A DNA stretch of 64,000 nucleotides from Rhizopus sp. PT2906. Lineage: Eukaryota; Mucoromycota; Mucoromycetes; Mucorales; Rhizopodaceae. The notes under the pieces are model-generated. The model was given only the letters and a program-made list of their open reading frames with translations, did not search any database and was not told the origin of the DNA. The stretch spans positions 1-64,000 of the forward strand of contig JAMYHX010000153.1 of assembly GCA_025529335.1 (NCBI GenBank). The letters are read 5' to 3'. The number at the start of each line of letters is the position of its first letter. The first letter of the stretch is position 1. Below, piece after piece: positions 1 to 11,966 of the stretch. The translations under genes and the position numbers were made by a program.

Positions 1-210
1 AGAGAGTCACAGGGTCAATGGCCTGCCTTTCATGCTGGCCCTCGTGTCTGTTTGGGTCAAAACTTGGCAACACTCGAGGCATTGGTGGCTCTTGTGTTTA
101 TCGTCAAACGGTACAAACTCACACTCACTCCTGGCCAAAATATTACCTATCAAGTATCATTAACTCTGCCTATGAAAGACGGCATGAAGGTTCAAATTGA
201 GAGACGTTAA
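1..210 (+). CDS. Cytochrome P450, C-terminal fragment
   Basis: Frame 1 is open from the left edge to the TAA at 208-210 and encodes 69 residues. The segment FHAGPRVCLGQ fits the P450 heme-binding consensus FxxGxRxCxG, with the Cys as axial heme ligand. It is followed by a helix-L-like stretch (NLATLEALVAL) and a typical C-terminal beta region. P450s are heme monooxygenases, usually anchored in the ER. The catalytic Glu-Arg-Arg and I-helix regions lie outside the window, so the subfamily cannot be assigned; the general look resembles microsomal fatty-acid or alkane hydroxylases, which is a guess. Only the last exon is visible. Confidence 0.9.
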   Translation, partial: RESQGQWPAFHAGPRVCLGQNLATLEALVALVFIVKRYKLTLTPGQNITYQVSLTLPMKDGMKVQIERR

Positions 211-374
211 GGTCTTTATAATAATAATAATAAAATATGGCCCATGTCAAATTAATTCCGCTTGTGTTTGAAGAGAGAGAGCCTCATACTTGCATCATTG
301 CCGATACTATCGGAGTTAAATGCATATTAATTTTAAAACACAATAGACTTTAACGTGCATTTTTATTATTCATC

Positions 375-1769
375 ATGCCTCCAAGAATACCAGATATTGT
401 CAAAGTGCGTCAGCTTATTCCTCCCCTCAGTAAAAGTATGCACAAGGGGCAAGCAGGTAGGATATAATAGGATGCTATGGATATAACATGTACTCAAAAT
501 TCTAAAAGGAAGAGTCGGCGTCGTCGGTGGTTCCGAAGAGTAAAGAGTGTTTTAAACAAAAAGAAAAGAAACTTATGCCTTTATAGTTATACTGGAGCTC
601 CTTATTTTAGTGCAATTGCTTCCATGAAAGTGGTAAGCCCGTTTGTTCAACTTTCTTTCTTTCTTTTCTAATCTTGACATGTCATAATAATAACAGGGTG
701 CTGACCTTTGTCACGTCTTTTGCGAACCTGGTGCTGGTACTGTCATAAAGGTAAGCAAGCGATATTTATATAATAAAAGTAACTGACGCTTTATGCTCAT
801 ATAGTCGTATTCTCCAGGTATAAATTGATACAGCATAAAACAAAAAGAAGTAAAATACTGAAAAAAGAACCGCTATAGATTTAATTGTTCACCCTTATAT
901 GAGAACAAAGGAAAAAGTGGATTCAAAAGATGTTAGCTTAAAAGACATAGTTGATCGAGTCTCTAGTGTCTTTTCTAGACTACATGTCCTCGTCGTTGGT
1001 CCTGGGCTATCAAGGGACGAGCTCATGCTGGACTCTGCAAAAGAACTCATTTTCAAGGCTCGAGAAAAGGATATGGCCATTGTTATTGATGCTGATGGCT
1101 TATACCTGGTTCAGCAGCATCCAGAAACGGTAAAGGATTACAAAAAGGCTGTATTAACGCCAAATGTGGTTGAATTTCAACGATTATGTGAAAAGATGGT
1201 AAAGAGATACGCGATGAATAAAAAAATTATGTGACTAAAACCCAGCCTATATAGAACATTAATGCTAAAGCTCATCCCAAAGATGAAGTAGCACAACAAC
1301 TTAGTAAGGCCTTTGGAGGTGTCACCATTGTTCAAAAGGGACCTGAAGACTATATTGCTAATGCAGATCAAGGTAACTTTTTTTTTTTTTACATTCAAAA
1401 AGATATTGAAACGTTTATAGTGTTAAAGTGTGATGCCGAAGGTGGTCTCAAGCGAATGGGTGGTCAAGGTGATATTCTTACTGGTATCATTGCTGCATTC
1501 TTGGCTTGGGGAAAGGGATATGAAGATGAAGTTTGGGAGTATGTGTGTTTCTTTTATATATCCCATATTCTCACTAATATATAACATATAGACATCCTCA
1601 TGAGGTTGACAGTAAGGATATTGCCATGTATGCTTCATGGGCAGCATGCACTATTTCAAGAACCAGCTCTCGTTTAGCCTTTCAGAAGCACGGTAGAGCT
1701 GTACTAACTAGTCACATGTTGGAAGAAATTGGACAAAGCTATGACCTTTTTGTTAATGATAAGTTGTAA
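375..1769 (+). CDS. ATP-dependent (S)-NAD(P)H-hydrate dehydratase
   Basis: Repairs hydrated, damaged NADH and NADPH using ATP (YjeF C-terminal/CARKD family, ribokinase-like fold). The model joins about seven short exons. Residues GVVGGSEDYTGAPYF near the N-terminus are the family hallmark. Later come VVGPGLSRD, DADGLYLV, LTPNVVEFQRL and GGQGDILTGIIAAFLAWG, the last being the GxGD nucleotide-site motif with the catalytic Asp. The start ATG at 375 gives MPPRIPDIVKVRQLIPPL, a usual N-terminus for the family. Introns are roughly 45-75 nt with GT-AG ends, for example one ending just before the Tyr of EDYTGAP. Length, about 330 residues, is normal. The next gene starts 117 bp downstream on the same strand. 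Confidence 0.9.
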
Positions 1770-1886
1770 CAAACGTATTTCGATCTTGCCAAATAAAATA
1801 GTGATTTACTATCTGAGCTCCAAATGCTTTTTCTTTACTCCAAAGAGGTGACCGTCGACTTTGCTCTTTTTCTTTTCTTTAATAAA

Positions 1887-2434
1887 ATGGATAATAATGA
1901 TACAAAAAACTTGAAGCCTGATGAATATACAAAAGGATTAAATAGAGAACACGTCATCAGGTTAACAGAGGAATCATGTAAGCATTTTGTAGAATATACA
2001 AAAGCTGAATTAAAAGGTATGATGTATGCTTCAAACGTTATATAATAATTTCCGTTTATTTTTAGTTACTGTCGAGGATTGTAAGTTGCTAGAGAATATG
2101 AATCATATCACCAAAGAGAAATACAGTCAAATGAATCAGATGAGTCAAAGGATTATGGGCGAAATATCCAAACTACAGAATACATGTATACAATACTCTT
2201 TTAGATATAACATTCTATTAAATATCACTTTATTAGACGATCAATTTGATCAATTTATTACCCAAGTGGACGATATTCATCAACAATCTATCAAGATGGA
2301 AAATACTATTAAAGCATTAGATGAATACTCAAAGCATTTAGGTATTTTCAATATTGTGTCATGTTTATTCATTTCTAATGAAATATTTAGAAAACAAGCT
2401 ACTAGCAAATTTTTCTGTCAATACATCCAAATAA
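1887..2434 (+). CDS. BLOC1S2: BLOC-1 subunit 2-like protein
   Basis: Small coiled-coil protein of the BLOC-1 complex (endosome and lysosome-related organelle traffic). Four exons join in phase: an N-terminal part with HFVEYTKAELK, then VTVEDCKLLENMN followed by HITKEKYSQMN, then YDQFDQFITQVDDIH, and finally ALDEYSKHLENKLLANF and the TAA at 2432-2434. The segment EDxKLLENMNxxTxxKY and the terminal LDxYSKxLE are characteristic of BLOC1S2. Introns sit near 2017-2065, 2188-2235 and 2342-2389. About 135 residues, the usual size. No membrane segment is visible, which agrees with a cytosolic complex subunit. Confidence 0.85.
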
Positions 2435-3010
2435 ATCCTATAAAAGAGAGAGAGCATAAAAATAGCATGTCTCCATTTAATATATTGTCAAAAAAGATTA
2501 CAATTCCGCTAGCTGCCATTCATGGCCCACGACTTTGATCCTTTCAATGAGTTGATTTACCAAAGTCTACTTTATCAAAAATAGCAATTTTACTCGCAAA
2601 GATTCAAAGCAAACACTTTTCATTTACCATGTCAATGTTCCTTATTTCCGTCAAAGAATACCATTTGTCCGAAAAAGACAATATGTTAAAACAGACCTTA
2701 CTTGGCTTACTCCCTCCCTGGCAACAACATAATGCAGATTACTATGGTCTCATCAGCACATAAATTGGTTGATACAGCATGATGACTGGAGAAATGTGTA
2801 GTGCATATCCTTATCATGTAGGGTCAAACTATACTGATCTGAAAATGAAGATGTGGAATAAAAAGGGACCTCTATTTGATCTATACAAAAAGATAAAAAT
2901 TGTAATTCCGCCAGCTGCCATTAGTGAGTGAATATGAGTCAATAACAATATATCTTCTTCTTCTTCTCTCGCGCACATCTTTTTTTTTCTTTATTTTATT
3001 CCTTTTTATC
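2435..3010 (+). repeat. Gap with a duplicated 20-mer and decayed coding-like DNA
   Basis: Two near-identical stretches, AATTCCGCTAGCTGCCATT near 2502 and AATTCCGCCAGCTGCCATT near 2907, lie about 400 bp apart in direct orientation. The DNA between them reads as a loosely open plus-strand frame from 2525 to about 2870 interrupted by several stops. This suggests a decayed gene or element, but the family was not recognised. A poly-pyrimidine tract (2959-3006) precedes the next start codon and is probably its promoter region. Confidence 0.4.
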
Positions 3011-4587
3011 ATGTTGGCACGTTACTTGTCTCGATCTCAATTCAAATCTTTGGTAAAGAACATAAATTATTCCCCCATAAAAAAGAAACTTTAGAAAATT
3101 AATCTTTTTTATTAGAAAAGCTATTCTACTTTATCCACCATTCAACCTGTTAAACAAGTAAGCCATGGAGTTTAACTGACTTCAGCCATCTAACCTTTTT
3201 TTGAATACACAAGCTAACACATCCTGACACCGATGTACCTCAATCAACCTTGGACACCATCAAAGAATACGAGCAATACACAGTAACGGCCTATGCTCGT
3301 CCCAGTATCATCATTTCCCACGGTAAAGGAAGCTACTTGTACGATACAAACAATAGAAAATACCTTGACTTCACAGCGGGCATTGCTGTTACTGCTCTTG
3401 GTCACTCTGATCCAGAAGTGGCAAAGGTACTCTACGACCAAGCCAACCAACTTGTTCACACGAGCAATCTGTATTATAACCCAAATGCAGGCGAGCTTGC
3501 CAAGACTCTTGTTGAGACAACAAAAGCACACGGCGGTCAATGGGCACGCAAACTGTTCTTGTCCAACTCTGGTACAGAGGCAAACGAAGGAGCCCTTAAA
3601 TTTGCTCGAAAGTGGGGTAAACAGTTCTCACAAGACAAGACAGAGATTGTATGCTTCACAAACGCATTTCATGGTCGTTCCATGGGTTCCCTCTCTGCCA
3701 CTTACAATCCCAAGTATCAAAAGCCATTTGCTCCTTTAGTACCTGGATTTGTGACAAGTCCATTCAATGATGTCCATAAAGCACTCGAGTCTATCACTGA
3801 CAAGACATGTGGTGTGATCATTGAGCCTATTCAGGGTGAAGGTGGTGTTCATCCCGCGAGTGAAGATTTTCTTGGAGCCTTGCGTCGACGATGTGATGAG
3901 ACAAATGCTCTATTGATATTTGATGAAATTCAGGTATATATACAGGTTTTTCTTTTGAGAGACGTCTCTGAGGACTCATATATATATATACATCTATTAT
4001 AGTGCGGTTTAGGAAGAACAGGAAAACTCTGGGGTCATCAACACTTCAAAAAAGAATGTGTACCTGATATCTTAACGATGGCCAAGCCCTTGGCCAATGG
4101 TGTACCTATTGGTGCTATTCTTACATCAGAAAAAGTAGGTGATTTGATCAAGATAGGTAATATAAAACAAACAATGAAAAGAATACAGTTTTTAATTTTA
4201 TGATCTCCAGGTGATCACGGTACTACCTTTGGAGGTAACCCATTAGCTGCAGCCGTTGCACTCAATGTGGTCAATCGTATCACTAATCCAGAATTCATTC
4301 AATCCGTACAAGAAAAGGGTGAATACGTCAAGAAGCTCTTAAAGCAGATTCAAGCAAGTCATCCTGAACTCATCAAGGACGTACGCGGCAAAGGTCTTTT
4401 GATCGGTGTTGAGTTTACCAAGGACCCTTCACCTATCATCAAGATGGCTCGTGAGCGTGGATTGCTTATTGTGGCAGCTGGTTGCAATACCATCCGTATC
4501 GTTCCTCCTTTGACCATCACACCCGATGAAGCCTTTGAAGGTGTGTCTAAATTGGCAGGTGCTGTTGATCAATTTGCCCACGCATAA
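3011..4587 (+). CDS. ARG8: Acetylornithine aminotransferase, mitochondrial
   Basis: PLP-dependent class III aminotransferase converting N-acetylglutamate semialdehyde to N-acetylornithine in arginine synthesis. Two short 5' exons (3011-3052 and about 3121-3158) encode a basic, hydroxylated presequence starting MLARYLSRSQFKSL, typical for import into the matrix. The main exon carries DFTAGIAVTALGHSDPEV, NSGTEANEGALKFARKW, NAFHGRSMGSLSATYNP and IIEPIQGEGGVHPAS. IFDEIQ continues after an intron as CGLGRTGKLWGH. The PLP lysine is in MAKPLANGVPIGA. A further intron at about 4157-4211 precedes GDHGTTFGGNPLAAAVA. The protein ends FAHA. Length, about 440 residues, and all motifs look intact. Use1 begins 52 bp downstream. 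Confidence 0.95.
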
Positions 4588-4639
4588 ATAATTCAAAGAG
4601 CGCATTTTTACTTTTTCTTTTTGTATTTCCCTTATAAAT

Positions 4640-5648
4640 ATGCCTACGGCTACGACTACAACAGACGAAATAAATTTACATAGACTTTTAATCCATTGTG
4701 AAGAAAGACTAAAGTCGCAACCCGCTGACGCTTGGTCAGCTTTAGAAATAGCCAAGTTTGCAACAGTAAAGAATGTGTACATGCTTAATAGCTGAATCAC
4801 TAAATAAATATATATATATGCGTTTATTGTTAGTATGTGCAATATTTGTCTCGACTACAAAGCAAGATAAAGTAAAGTAAAAACACAGCTATTCATATTG
4901 ACAGCAATTAACTCAAAGTAACAGCAATAATACAGCCGTAAAAGATTATGCTTCTCGCATCGCAGCATGTTCAAAAGCAATTTCACAATATAAAGTGGTA
5001 TATACAACATGACTTGACAGCCTAGACATGTATCTTTAATGTATTAGCAGGTACAAGTAGATAAAGGAATACAAGAAGCAAGACTCGTGAAAAAGAAACA
5101 TTTGGAAGAGCTTCAGTTGCTGGAAAAACCCGAACCAGATTGGTTAATCAATCTAAAAAGACAAGAACAAGAAAAAGCAGAGAAAAAGGCAAGGCTTTGT
5201 CCTTTATACGAAAACAAGCAAAATAATAGTTTTTATATAGGCATCGTTTGAAAGAAACAAGACGGATACACCAAAGGAGACCAAAGAAAGTGAGATACGA
5301 CAGAGAACAGGAGGCAAAAGAGACGAAGCCTTTGATCTCGAGCACGTCCTTCAGCATCATCGACAGATTCATGACGAGCTTACGACCGATCTTAGTCGAA
5401 TGGCAGAACAGTTAAAGAAGAATAGCCAAGCATTTGGCGACACGTTAAGTAAAGATGAGATCGTGCTAAGAGACGCGCAAAAGGCTGTTGAGCATAATCT
5501 AAAGAGAATGACGACAGAGAGACAGAGACTAGATAAACACTATTCTAAATCGTGGAAGACAAGCTTTATGACCTTTGGAGTCGTTTTGTTTGTTTGTATT
5601 ATGTTTATTCTTGTATTCTTTACAATCAAATTCTTGCCAAAGGCGTAA
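4640..5648 (+). CDS. USE1: SNARE protein Use1
   Basis: ER SNARE for retrograde Golgi-to-ER vesicle fusion. The N-terminal exon starts MPTATTTTDEINLHRLL. Later exons give KDYASRIAACSKAISQYK, a charged linker with EPDWLINLKRQEQEK, and the terminal exon from about 5241. That exon has a SNARE-type heptad region (HHRQIHDELTTDLSRMAEQL to RQRLDKHYSKSW) and one C-terminal membrane anchor of about 22 residues ending FFTIKFLPKA, the tail-anchored layout of the family. Introns lie around 4761-4932, 4995-5050 and 5190-5240; the internal splice sites are less certain than the ends. The stop is only 3 bp from the stop of the convergent Ypd1 gene. Confidence 0.85.
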
Positions 5649-5651
5649 CAG

Positions 5652-6262
5652 TTATAGAGGGTCTTGTATTTCGTAAAACTTCTTCAAGTATTCCTCTGCT
5701 TCTGAATATTCCTTCTTGACTTGTGGTAATAAATCGGCAATACGTTTTAAAGCTTCTTTTTCGGTTAGCGTATCGTCCTCTCCTTTACGGTTACCATAGT
5801 TTTGGATCTTTTCACAGCTTGCTTGTACTTTTTTTAATCCAATGGCTGCTGAGCTACCCTTCAGAAAGTGACCCAGTCGAGATAATTCTGATAAGTCCTC
5901 TTTTTTTCTATTTTTATAAATTAACAAGTGAGCCATACAAATGTTTTAAATAATTCTTACAGTGCACGATCCATGTCTTTAAATGTCTCATTTGCTTGGT
6001 CAAAGTAGTTAACTACGATGCCCTGTGAAAATTCATGATCGTCTTCGTCATCCATTTCTAAAAGTTGATCAAATGTGCTCATATCAATAAGTTCATCAAT
6101 ACTCTTTTCCTCAGTCACATCTTGCTGTTGTTCTTCTTTCTATTTCACACACACACACACACACGGGTATTTTTGTTATTAACTATGATTTTTTTTTTTT
6201 ATTTTTTAAAATCACAACCTTTTCTTCTTTTCTTACAGGAGAACTCTCGCGGCTTGTCATAT
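5652..6262 (-). CDS. YPD1: Histidine phosphotransfer protein Ypd1
   Basis: Carries phosphate from hybrid histidine kinases to response regulators such as Ssk1 and Skn7. Exon 1 (MTSRESSP) joins an acidic exon (KEEQQQDVTEEKSIDELIDM through QANETFKDMDRAL), then the last exon. The HPt motif is LSRLGHFLKGSSAAIGLKKV, with the phospho-accepting His encoded by 5878-5880. It is followed by CEKIQNYG and a helical C-terminus. Size (about 150 residues), a single HPt domain and the helical layout match fungal Ypd1. Introns at about 6157-6237 and 5898-5957 keep frame. A hybrid histidine kinase that could feed it lies at 13879-20960. Confidence 0.92.
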
Positions 6263-8311
6263 TTGCTGTAATATTAAAAACAGAAAAAAAGAAGACGAAA
6301 AGGAAAAAGAAAAAGGGAAAAAATTTTCAGTGGAAAAAAATAAAGTTATAAAAAATACGTCATCATAAGGTACTCTTTTCTTTAGGACAATAGTGTTCTC
6401 TGCTTCCACCTCTCAATTGACCGACTTTCTGAAAACCCCCGCGCTCCTGTACGAGGCTAGATTGTCCAAAAAAGGAAACTAATATGATCAGATGTTTGAA
6501 AATAGATTGACCACCTTTTTATAAGTTGATTAACTTTTGAATTTTTACAATAATTATTGCTCATAAAACTAAAAATCTTTCAAAAAGACAGAAAACATCT
6601 CTTGTGGAAAACACGAAAACGCATAATAGTAGAGAGGATTGCGTATTTTTTTTTTCAGTTTACATTTTGAATTGCAGCGTCGGAATCACGGGTGGCCGTA
6701 TCAAATTTCTGGGTGATGATGATATTAGGATCTTGAGCAATTGTGGTATCAGAATTGATGAGTAAATGTCGCGAACCCCAATAGATATGTGGATCAAGGT
6801 TCATTTCATCATTATTAGCTCTTTCAAAAGCTGTCTCCACAGAGTGTTTGGTAAAGGCTCTTCAATGGCATCGGCAGTACAGTACATAGACTATCTAAAG
6901 GTTAACAGCTTATTCAAGTCTGTTATTATTTAAAAAAAAAGGCAGTAAGAAGAGCCGAATATTATAAAGTTTGAAGGAGAATTTTATAAGGGAATATTAA
7001 TGTTGTCAGTATGATTTAATGTGTTGTGATTATTTATCATCAGACGCGATAGAAAAAGGTAGAATGTACACTTTGCCGTGAAATTATACTCGAGTTTTTT
7101 GTTTTTGTTTTTTTTTCTTTAAAAAGAACAGCTATACCAAGCTCCCTGTTAAGCTATTCCATCCGTATTTGACAAACACTATTGAAATCGATGTCACTCC
7201 TGAACTACTTGCTCTACACATAGGATTTTAGCTAATCTGATTTAAACTCCTCTTAGCTTAGTTGATGGTAATAAAGCGTGTAAACTTTAAGTTGTCAATA
7301 TAATGTATGATTTCATTCTTTAAGAAGTCTCTGTTTATACATGGCAAAGCACAACAAGCTCAAGGATAAAACTATAATATCCTCTCATTGGTTAATTCCA
7401 TTTCGCCTGTTAGGGAATATATTCAAAAAACGTCTACATGGTTTTATCTTATTCACAAAAAAGAAAAGTGTTAACCGTACTAGAAATAATGCTATGCTGT
7501 GATAAATATAAGGATTCAATGACCTCACGTCCTTTCTATTTCGATATGTTGCTTTAGTTTGACTGTATTTAATCTATTGTAGGTAGTACTTGTGGTCAAG
7601 AAAGAGTTTATATTTTCTCAAATTCAAGGGAAATTGATTATGTAAAAAACTTTGCAGCTGCGGCGCTAAACAGATACCAAATAAAGATGATTTAGCCCTG
7701 GTAAAAATAAAGAGAAAAATGGAGTATAGGAAAGGTTAGTTTGATACTTTATATATCAGATAGCTTCTGCCCCTGAAGGACGTATTGTCAGAGTATTCGT
7801 TATTCAACTTCTTTTAGACAGAAAGGAACCTAGCCTGAGCTTGATCTCACTTCTTGCCTCGATTCAAAGAATAGAATAGTCGATAGAGAGACATTGTTGT
7901 ATATGCTCTTCTTCAGGATTGTACTTGTTGATCCTGTAATTTATCTGTGTATACCATTCTTTGATGTGTAATTTTCAAAAATAGATGATGTTCTTCAAAC
8001 AATCACCCCAGTAGTGAATATAGTATATATTCACAAAACCAACCGTTTATAGAAGATAAAAAGCGTATATTTATGATCATCAAATCGTGCGCAAGGTTAC
8101 ACGTTTGTTTAGACTACACTCGCTTTGTTTTTTCTGTAAAAAGGGTAGAAATCAGAAAAGCTTAAGAGAAGCTAGACATATAAAGAAATACAAGGCGGGT
8201 TTAATAAACAGAATAATGGTTTTATTATTTACAATACAAAGTAGAGTCTTTCTCTACTTGAAGCCGCATGTATTACAAATATTACAAATACGTCATATGT
8301 TACACACGCAT
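6263..8311. other. 2 kb gene-poor gap
   Basis: AT-rich DNA with homopolymer tracts; nothing was assigned to a family. On the minus strand 6655-6840 is an open stretch of about 61 residues with protein-like composition (it includes DEMNLDPHIYWGSRHL and ends AIQNVN). It could be the 3' end of a decayed gene. The stretch 7126-7233 reads on the plus strand as a short protein-like segment without good ends. DNA just above 6262 should hold the Ypd1 promoter. Confidence 0.4.
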
Positions 8312-9726
8312 TTAAGCACCCAAACCACGGCGTTTGGCCCTGACCACCGCCTTGATAGGTTCTTTGATACCCCCACCAATCGAATCGCCTTCTTTCCATC
8401 CCATGGCAGATAACATACGATGACCAATATTGTTGGATGAAATAGGCTGTGCATCTGATGCAACCACTTTACCATGCATCAAATCATTCTTGGTTGATTT
8501 TTTCTGTACCTTGGGTTTCATCATGACTGGTTTTTCATTCTTCTTTTTACCAGTGTATTCCTTGAGTGAGGTGAGTGAATTGGCTGTCTTTCTGAGTAAA
8601 ACTGTAGTTCCTTCAGATTCAGTCTCTAATCGAAATATCTTTGCAATCTTTGGTATGACACTTGTACGTCCATAAGGTGTCGTATGGTATAAGTGGAGGC
8701 TAATATAATATGAGTATGATACATACTTGAACAGTCTATTATTTACCTTTCGATGTCACTCTTTTGAATCAATTCTTTCAAGACACTATACATAAACTAT
8801 GTAAATATCACACATATTTGCTTATGTATATACAATGACATACTGATCTATAAAACTCTGCTTTTTCATTTTTGGCCTTCTTGATTGTTGTTGTTGTCTT
8901 TTAGCTCTCTCGTATTCCTTTTTGATCTCATTACGTTCTTGGTGTATCATTCTCATATAACTTGCTCTTAAAGCATCTGGAACCTGATCTAAATCAAACA
9001 CATTGTCCTCGTCTAAATCTATATCTTCATCATCGCTTTCGACTTGATTTGTACAGACATCCTCAAATAGAACTGCTTTTAACATATCAATATCCTCTAT
9101 CTCATCCTCGCTTCTTTCTTTCTGTCGCATGTCTACCTCAGCCCAGTGAGATAGAGCACTGAGTATTTCAATATCCTCACTACTGCTGATCGATACATGA
9201 TCGTCATCGTCATCACTTGAACCCAAATATATAGATTCATCCTTGATGATTTTGCGTTTTTTATCTTTTTTTGAAGCCTTATTTGTGGGTTTGTTATCAG
9301 TAGACTTAATTGCTGGTGTGTCATTATAGTAAATAGGCTTAATGTCTGTGCTTGAACTAGTAATATTTGAATCAATAAAGAATCCAAGCGATTCAGTATC
9401 CTCAAGATCTAGAGTTGGATTAGCAGTAACACATTGGCTAAATGTGGCAGTCATTAGTTGTTCTCTTGTCACAGGAGCTGAAGAACATAATTTGGGCTCG
9501 TCAGAAACAATAAAGACTAAATCATAAAGTCAATATTTATATATATGCCTTAAATAAAGGGTTACTAACCTTCTTCGTTTGTATTCTGTTGCTCAAGTGG
9601 TTGTTCTTGATCACTGTCACTATGAACATAACCTCCGGTATACTCTCTAATTCCTTTCCTTCGCAAAGATCCTAATCTTTTGCTCTTTTTATAAATCTTC
9701 TTTTGTTTGTTTTTAAAAGAAGGCAT
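8312..9726 (-). CDS. SQS1: Sqs1-like R3H/G-patch splicing factor
   Basis: Likely cofactor of the DEAH helicase Prp43 in spliceosome disassembly and ribosome synthesis; this role is known for yeast Sqs1 and inferred here. The basic N-terminus MPSFKNKQKKIYKKSKRLGS resembles Sqs1-type proteins. A long acidic, low-complexity middle follows, with runs such as DDDDDHVSISSSEDIEIL. An R3H-like segment (YGRTSVIPKIAKIFRLETES) precedes a C-terminal G-patch (NIGHRMLSAMGWKEGDSIG, then GGIKEPIKAVVRAKRRGLGA). Introns lie near 9521-9569, 8696-8747 and about 8790-8840; the middle splice sites are approximate. It is divergent from eIF3h, with starts 329 bp apart. Confidence 0.85.
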
Positions 9727-10054
9727 AAAAAATGAAAACTCAACAGTGTATTTCCTTTTTTGGTTTATAATCGCTTCCCCTCACAAGAAAATAAAGAGAA
9801 CAGAAAAAAAAAAAGTACAAGATCCTCAGTTCTTTGTTGTATTTATTCATCTTTAGAGTATTAAACATCATCCCCTCTCTTCTCTTCTTTATATAAAGAA
9901 CAAGATGCAAAACATAAGCAAGACTGATATCAATATTCGAATGATTTTCATTGGCCGAAATACTCTGTGGCTTTGGTCGAACTGGATTTTATTTTTGTAA
10001 AAGAGAGCATACATACACGACCCTTTGAAAACCTTTTTTTTACATATAAAAAAC

Positions 10055-11314
10055 ATGGCCAGCCTTGAGACCGAACCACTTCAGACCATTCAATTGGACG
10101 GCTTGGTAATTAAAAGCACATAAAGAGAAGAGAACAAAAGGAAAAGAATCTGACATGAAAAATATTAGGTTGTTTTAAAGATCATTAAGCACTGCCGAGA
10201 ATCTTATCCTAATGATGTCACTGGTCAACTTCTTGGTTTAGATGACAAGGGTGTTTTGGAAGTGACTAACTGCTTCCCTTTCCCTTCTGACGGTGATGAA
10301 GATACAAGTGGTAAATCAGAAGAAAAACTTGCTAAATCATGTTGAGGCTAACATCTTTTCTTTACAGCACAATATCAACTTGACATGATGCGCTGTCTTC
10401 GTGCTGTTAACGTTGACAACAATACCGTAGGCTGGTACCGTTCTGCTCATTTGGGAAGTTTTGTCGACCTCAGTTTAATCGAGACCCAATACAACTACCA
10501 AAACTCGCTCAGTGCTCAGTCAGTTGTGCTTATTCATGACGTCTCAAAGAGTGCAGCTCAAGGCAATTTGAGTATCAGAGCCTTTAGATTAACAGATGCC
10601 TTTATGAAAGCTTATGAAGCTAAAAAGTTCACAACAGAAAGGTAAAGAAAAGAAAAAGCAGAAAGTATCATTCTAAGCCTTGTGAATATAGCCTTGCTCA
10701 AGCAAAACTATCCTTTTCAACTATTTTTGAAGAATTGCCTGTCCAAATTCGTAACTCTCACTATGTCACTTTAATGCTTCACAACATCGAAATGCCCAAG
10801 TTAAATGCGGACCGTCTTGGATATCTGTCAACCTTTACCTCCAGCAAAAAGACTCAAACTGAATTGGAAGAAGCACGACCCTTGGCACCCAATTTTGACG
10901 TTCTTGATTTAGAATTGGACCCCTTCATGCAAAAGAATCTTCAATACTTGTTGGATTGTGCAGAACTTCAACAACAAGAACAGTATAACCATCAATACTG
11001 GAAGAAGGCAGTTGCTCGTGAACAAGGCAAGATGCAAGCATGGTTGACAAAGAGAGTAAGGAGAGAAAGAAAGAACAAGAAAAGACATGAATTAACTTTG
11101 TATACAGAAACAGGAAAATGCTGAGCGTATAGAAAAGGGTCAACAACCTTTACCTGAAGATGAAGTCAATACATTATTTAAGCTTCCACCTGAACCAAGC
11201 CGTTTGGACTCTATGATCTTGAGTGCACAAATGCATAACTTTACTAAACAACTGAATCAGTTCGCTGGACCCAGTCTTACTAGATTGTATAGTATACAAG
11301 AATTACAAAAATAA
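10055..11314 (+). CDS. Translation initiation factor eIF3 subunit H
   Basis: MPN-domain subunit of the eIF3 complex, acting in 40S recruitment and scanning. Exon 1 encodes MASLETEPLQTIQLDGL. The next exons carry the MPN core: VVLKIIKHCRESYPNDVTGQ, LLGLDDKGVLEVTNCFPFP, VGWYRSAHLGSFVDLSLIE and VVLIHDVSKSAAQGNLSIRA. The second domain includes FDVLDLELDPFMQKNLQYLL and LTKRV. The last exon ends RLYSIQELQK. The JAMM metal signature (EXnHxHxxxxxxxxxxD) is incomplete (HLG instead of HxH), as expected for a non-catalytic MPN protein. Introns of about 60-70 nt. eIF4A at 50218 is another initiation factor in this window. Confidence 0.93.
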
Positions 11315-11499
11315 ATCCCACAGAGATCACCTTTATCTTTGTATTAATTGAAACGTTAAATGTATGATGTTTTATTTGTCGTCAAGGGCAACCTATTGGT
11401 AACACGGGAAACAGTTTCAGGTTTATTAGTGTGTAAAACGCATTGGTAGTTTCAGGACATATCCTATCTCTCTTTTCTTTTTCTTTTTTCTATATTGAT

Positions 11500-11966
11500 A
11501 TGAACATCATAAACTTGTTAAATCATCCACAACCCTCAAGAGAACATAAAGAGAAGGCATATCCCTGCATATTTCATGGTTGTTGTAAACAGTTTTCCAG
11601 ACGATCGGATTTATCTCGTCATCTCAGAATTCATACGGGCGAGCGACCGTTTCGATGTCACTGGCCAGGCTGTAGTAAGCAATTTATTCAACGATCTGCC
11701 TTGACTGTACACTCGAGAACACATACAGGAGAAAGACCGCATAGGTGTGAGGTGCCATCGTGCAAGAAGGCATTTAGCGATGTGGGTTCAAATGGATAAT
11801 ACCTTCCCCCCTCCCTCTTTTGTTCTAATCCATTAGATAGTCTTCCTCTCTCGCTCGCCACAGAAGAACACATACGGGAAAACGGCCCTATGGATGTAAA
11901 TGTGGCAAGTTCTTTACACGAAAATCCACTTTATCTAGACATCAACAGCAATCTAATCATCAATAG
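11500..11966 (+). CDS. Four-finger C2H2 zinc-finger protein
   Basis: Probable DNA-binding transcription factor. Four tandem C2H2 fingers: YPCIFHGCCKQFSRRSDLSR, FRCHWPGCSKQFIQRSALTV, HRCEVPSCKKAFSD spliced to SSSLARHRRTH, and a shorter last finger YGCKCGKFFTRKSTLSRHQQ. They are joined by canonical TGERP/TGKRP linkers. One intron (GTGGGT to ATAG, about 11783-11838) interrupts finger 3 exactly where the frame needs it, giving KAFSDSSSLARHRRTH. The ATG at 11500 is the first in-frame start next to the fingers; an upstream exon cannot be excluded because the pyrimidine-rich DNA before it could be an acceptor tract. About 136 residues with no other domain. Confidence 0.82.
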
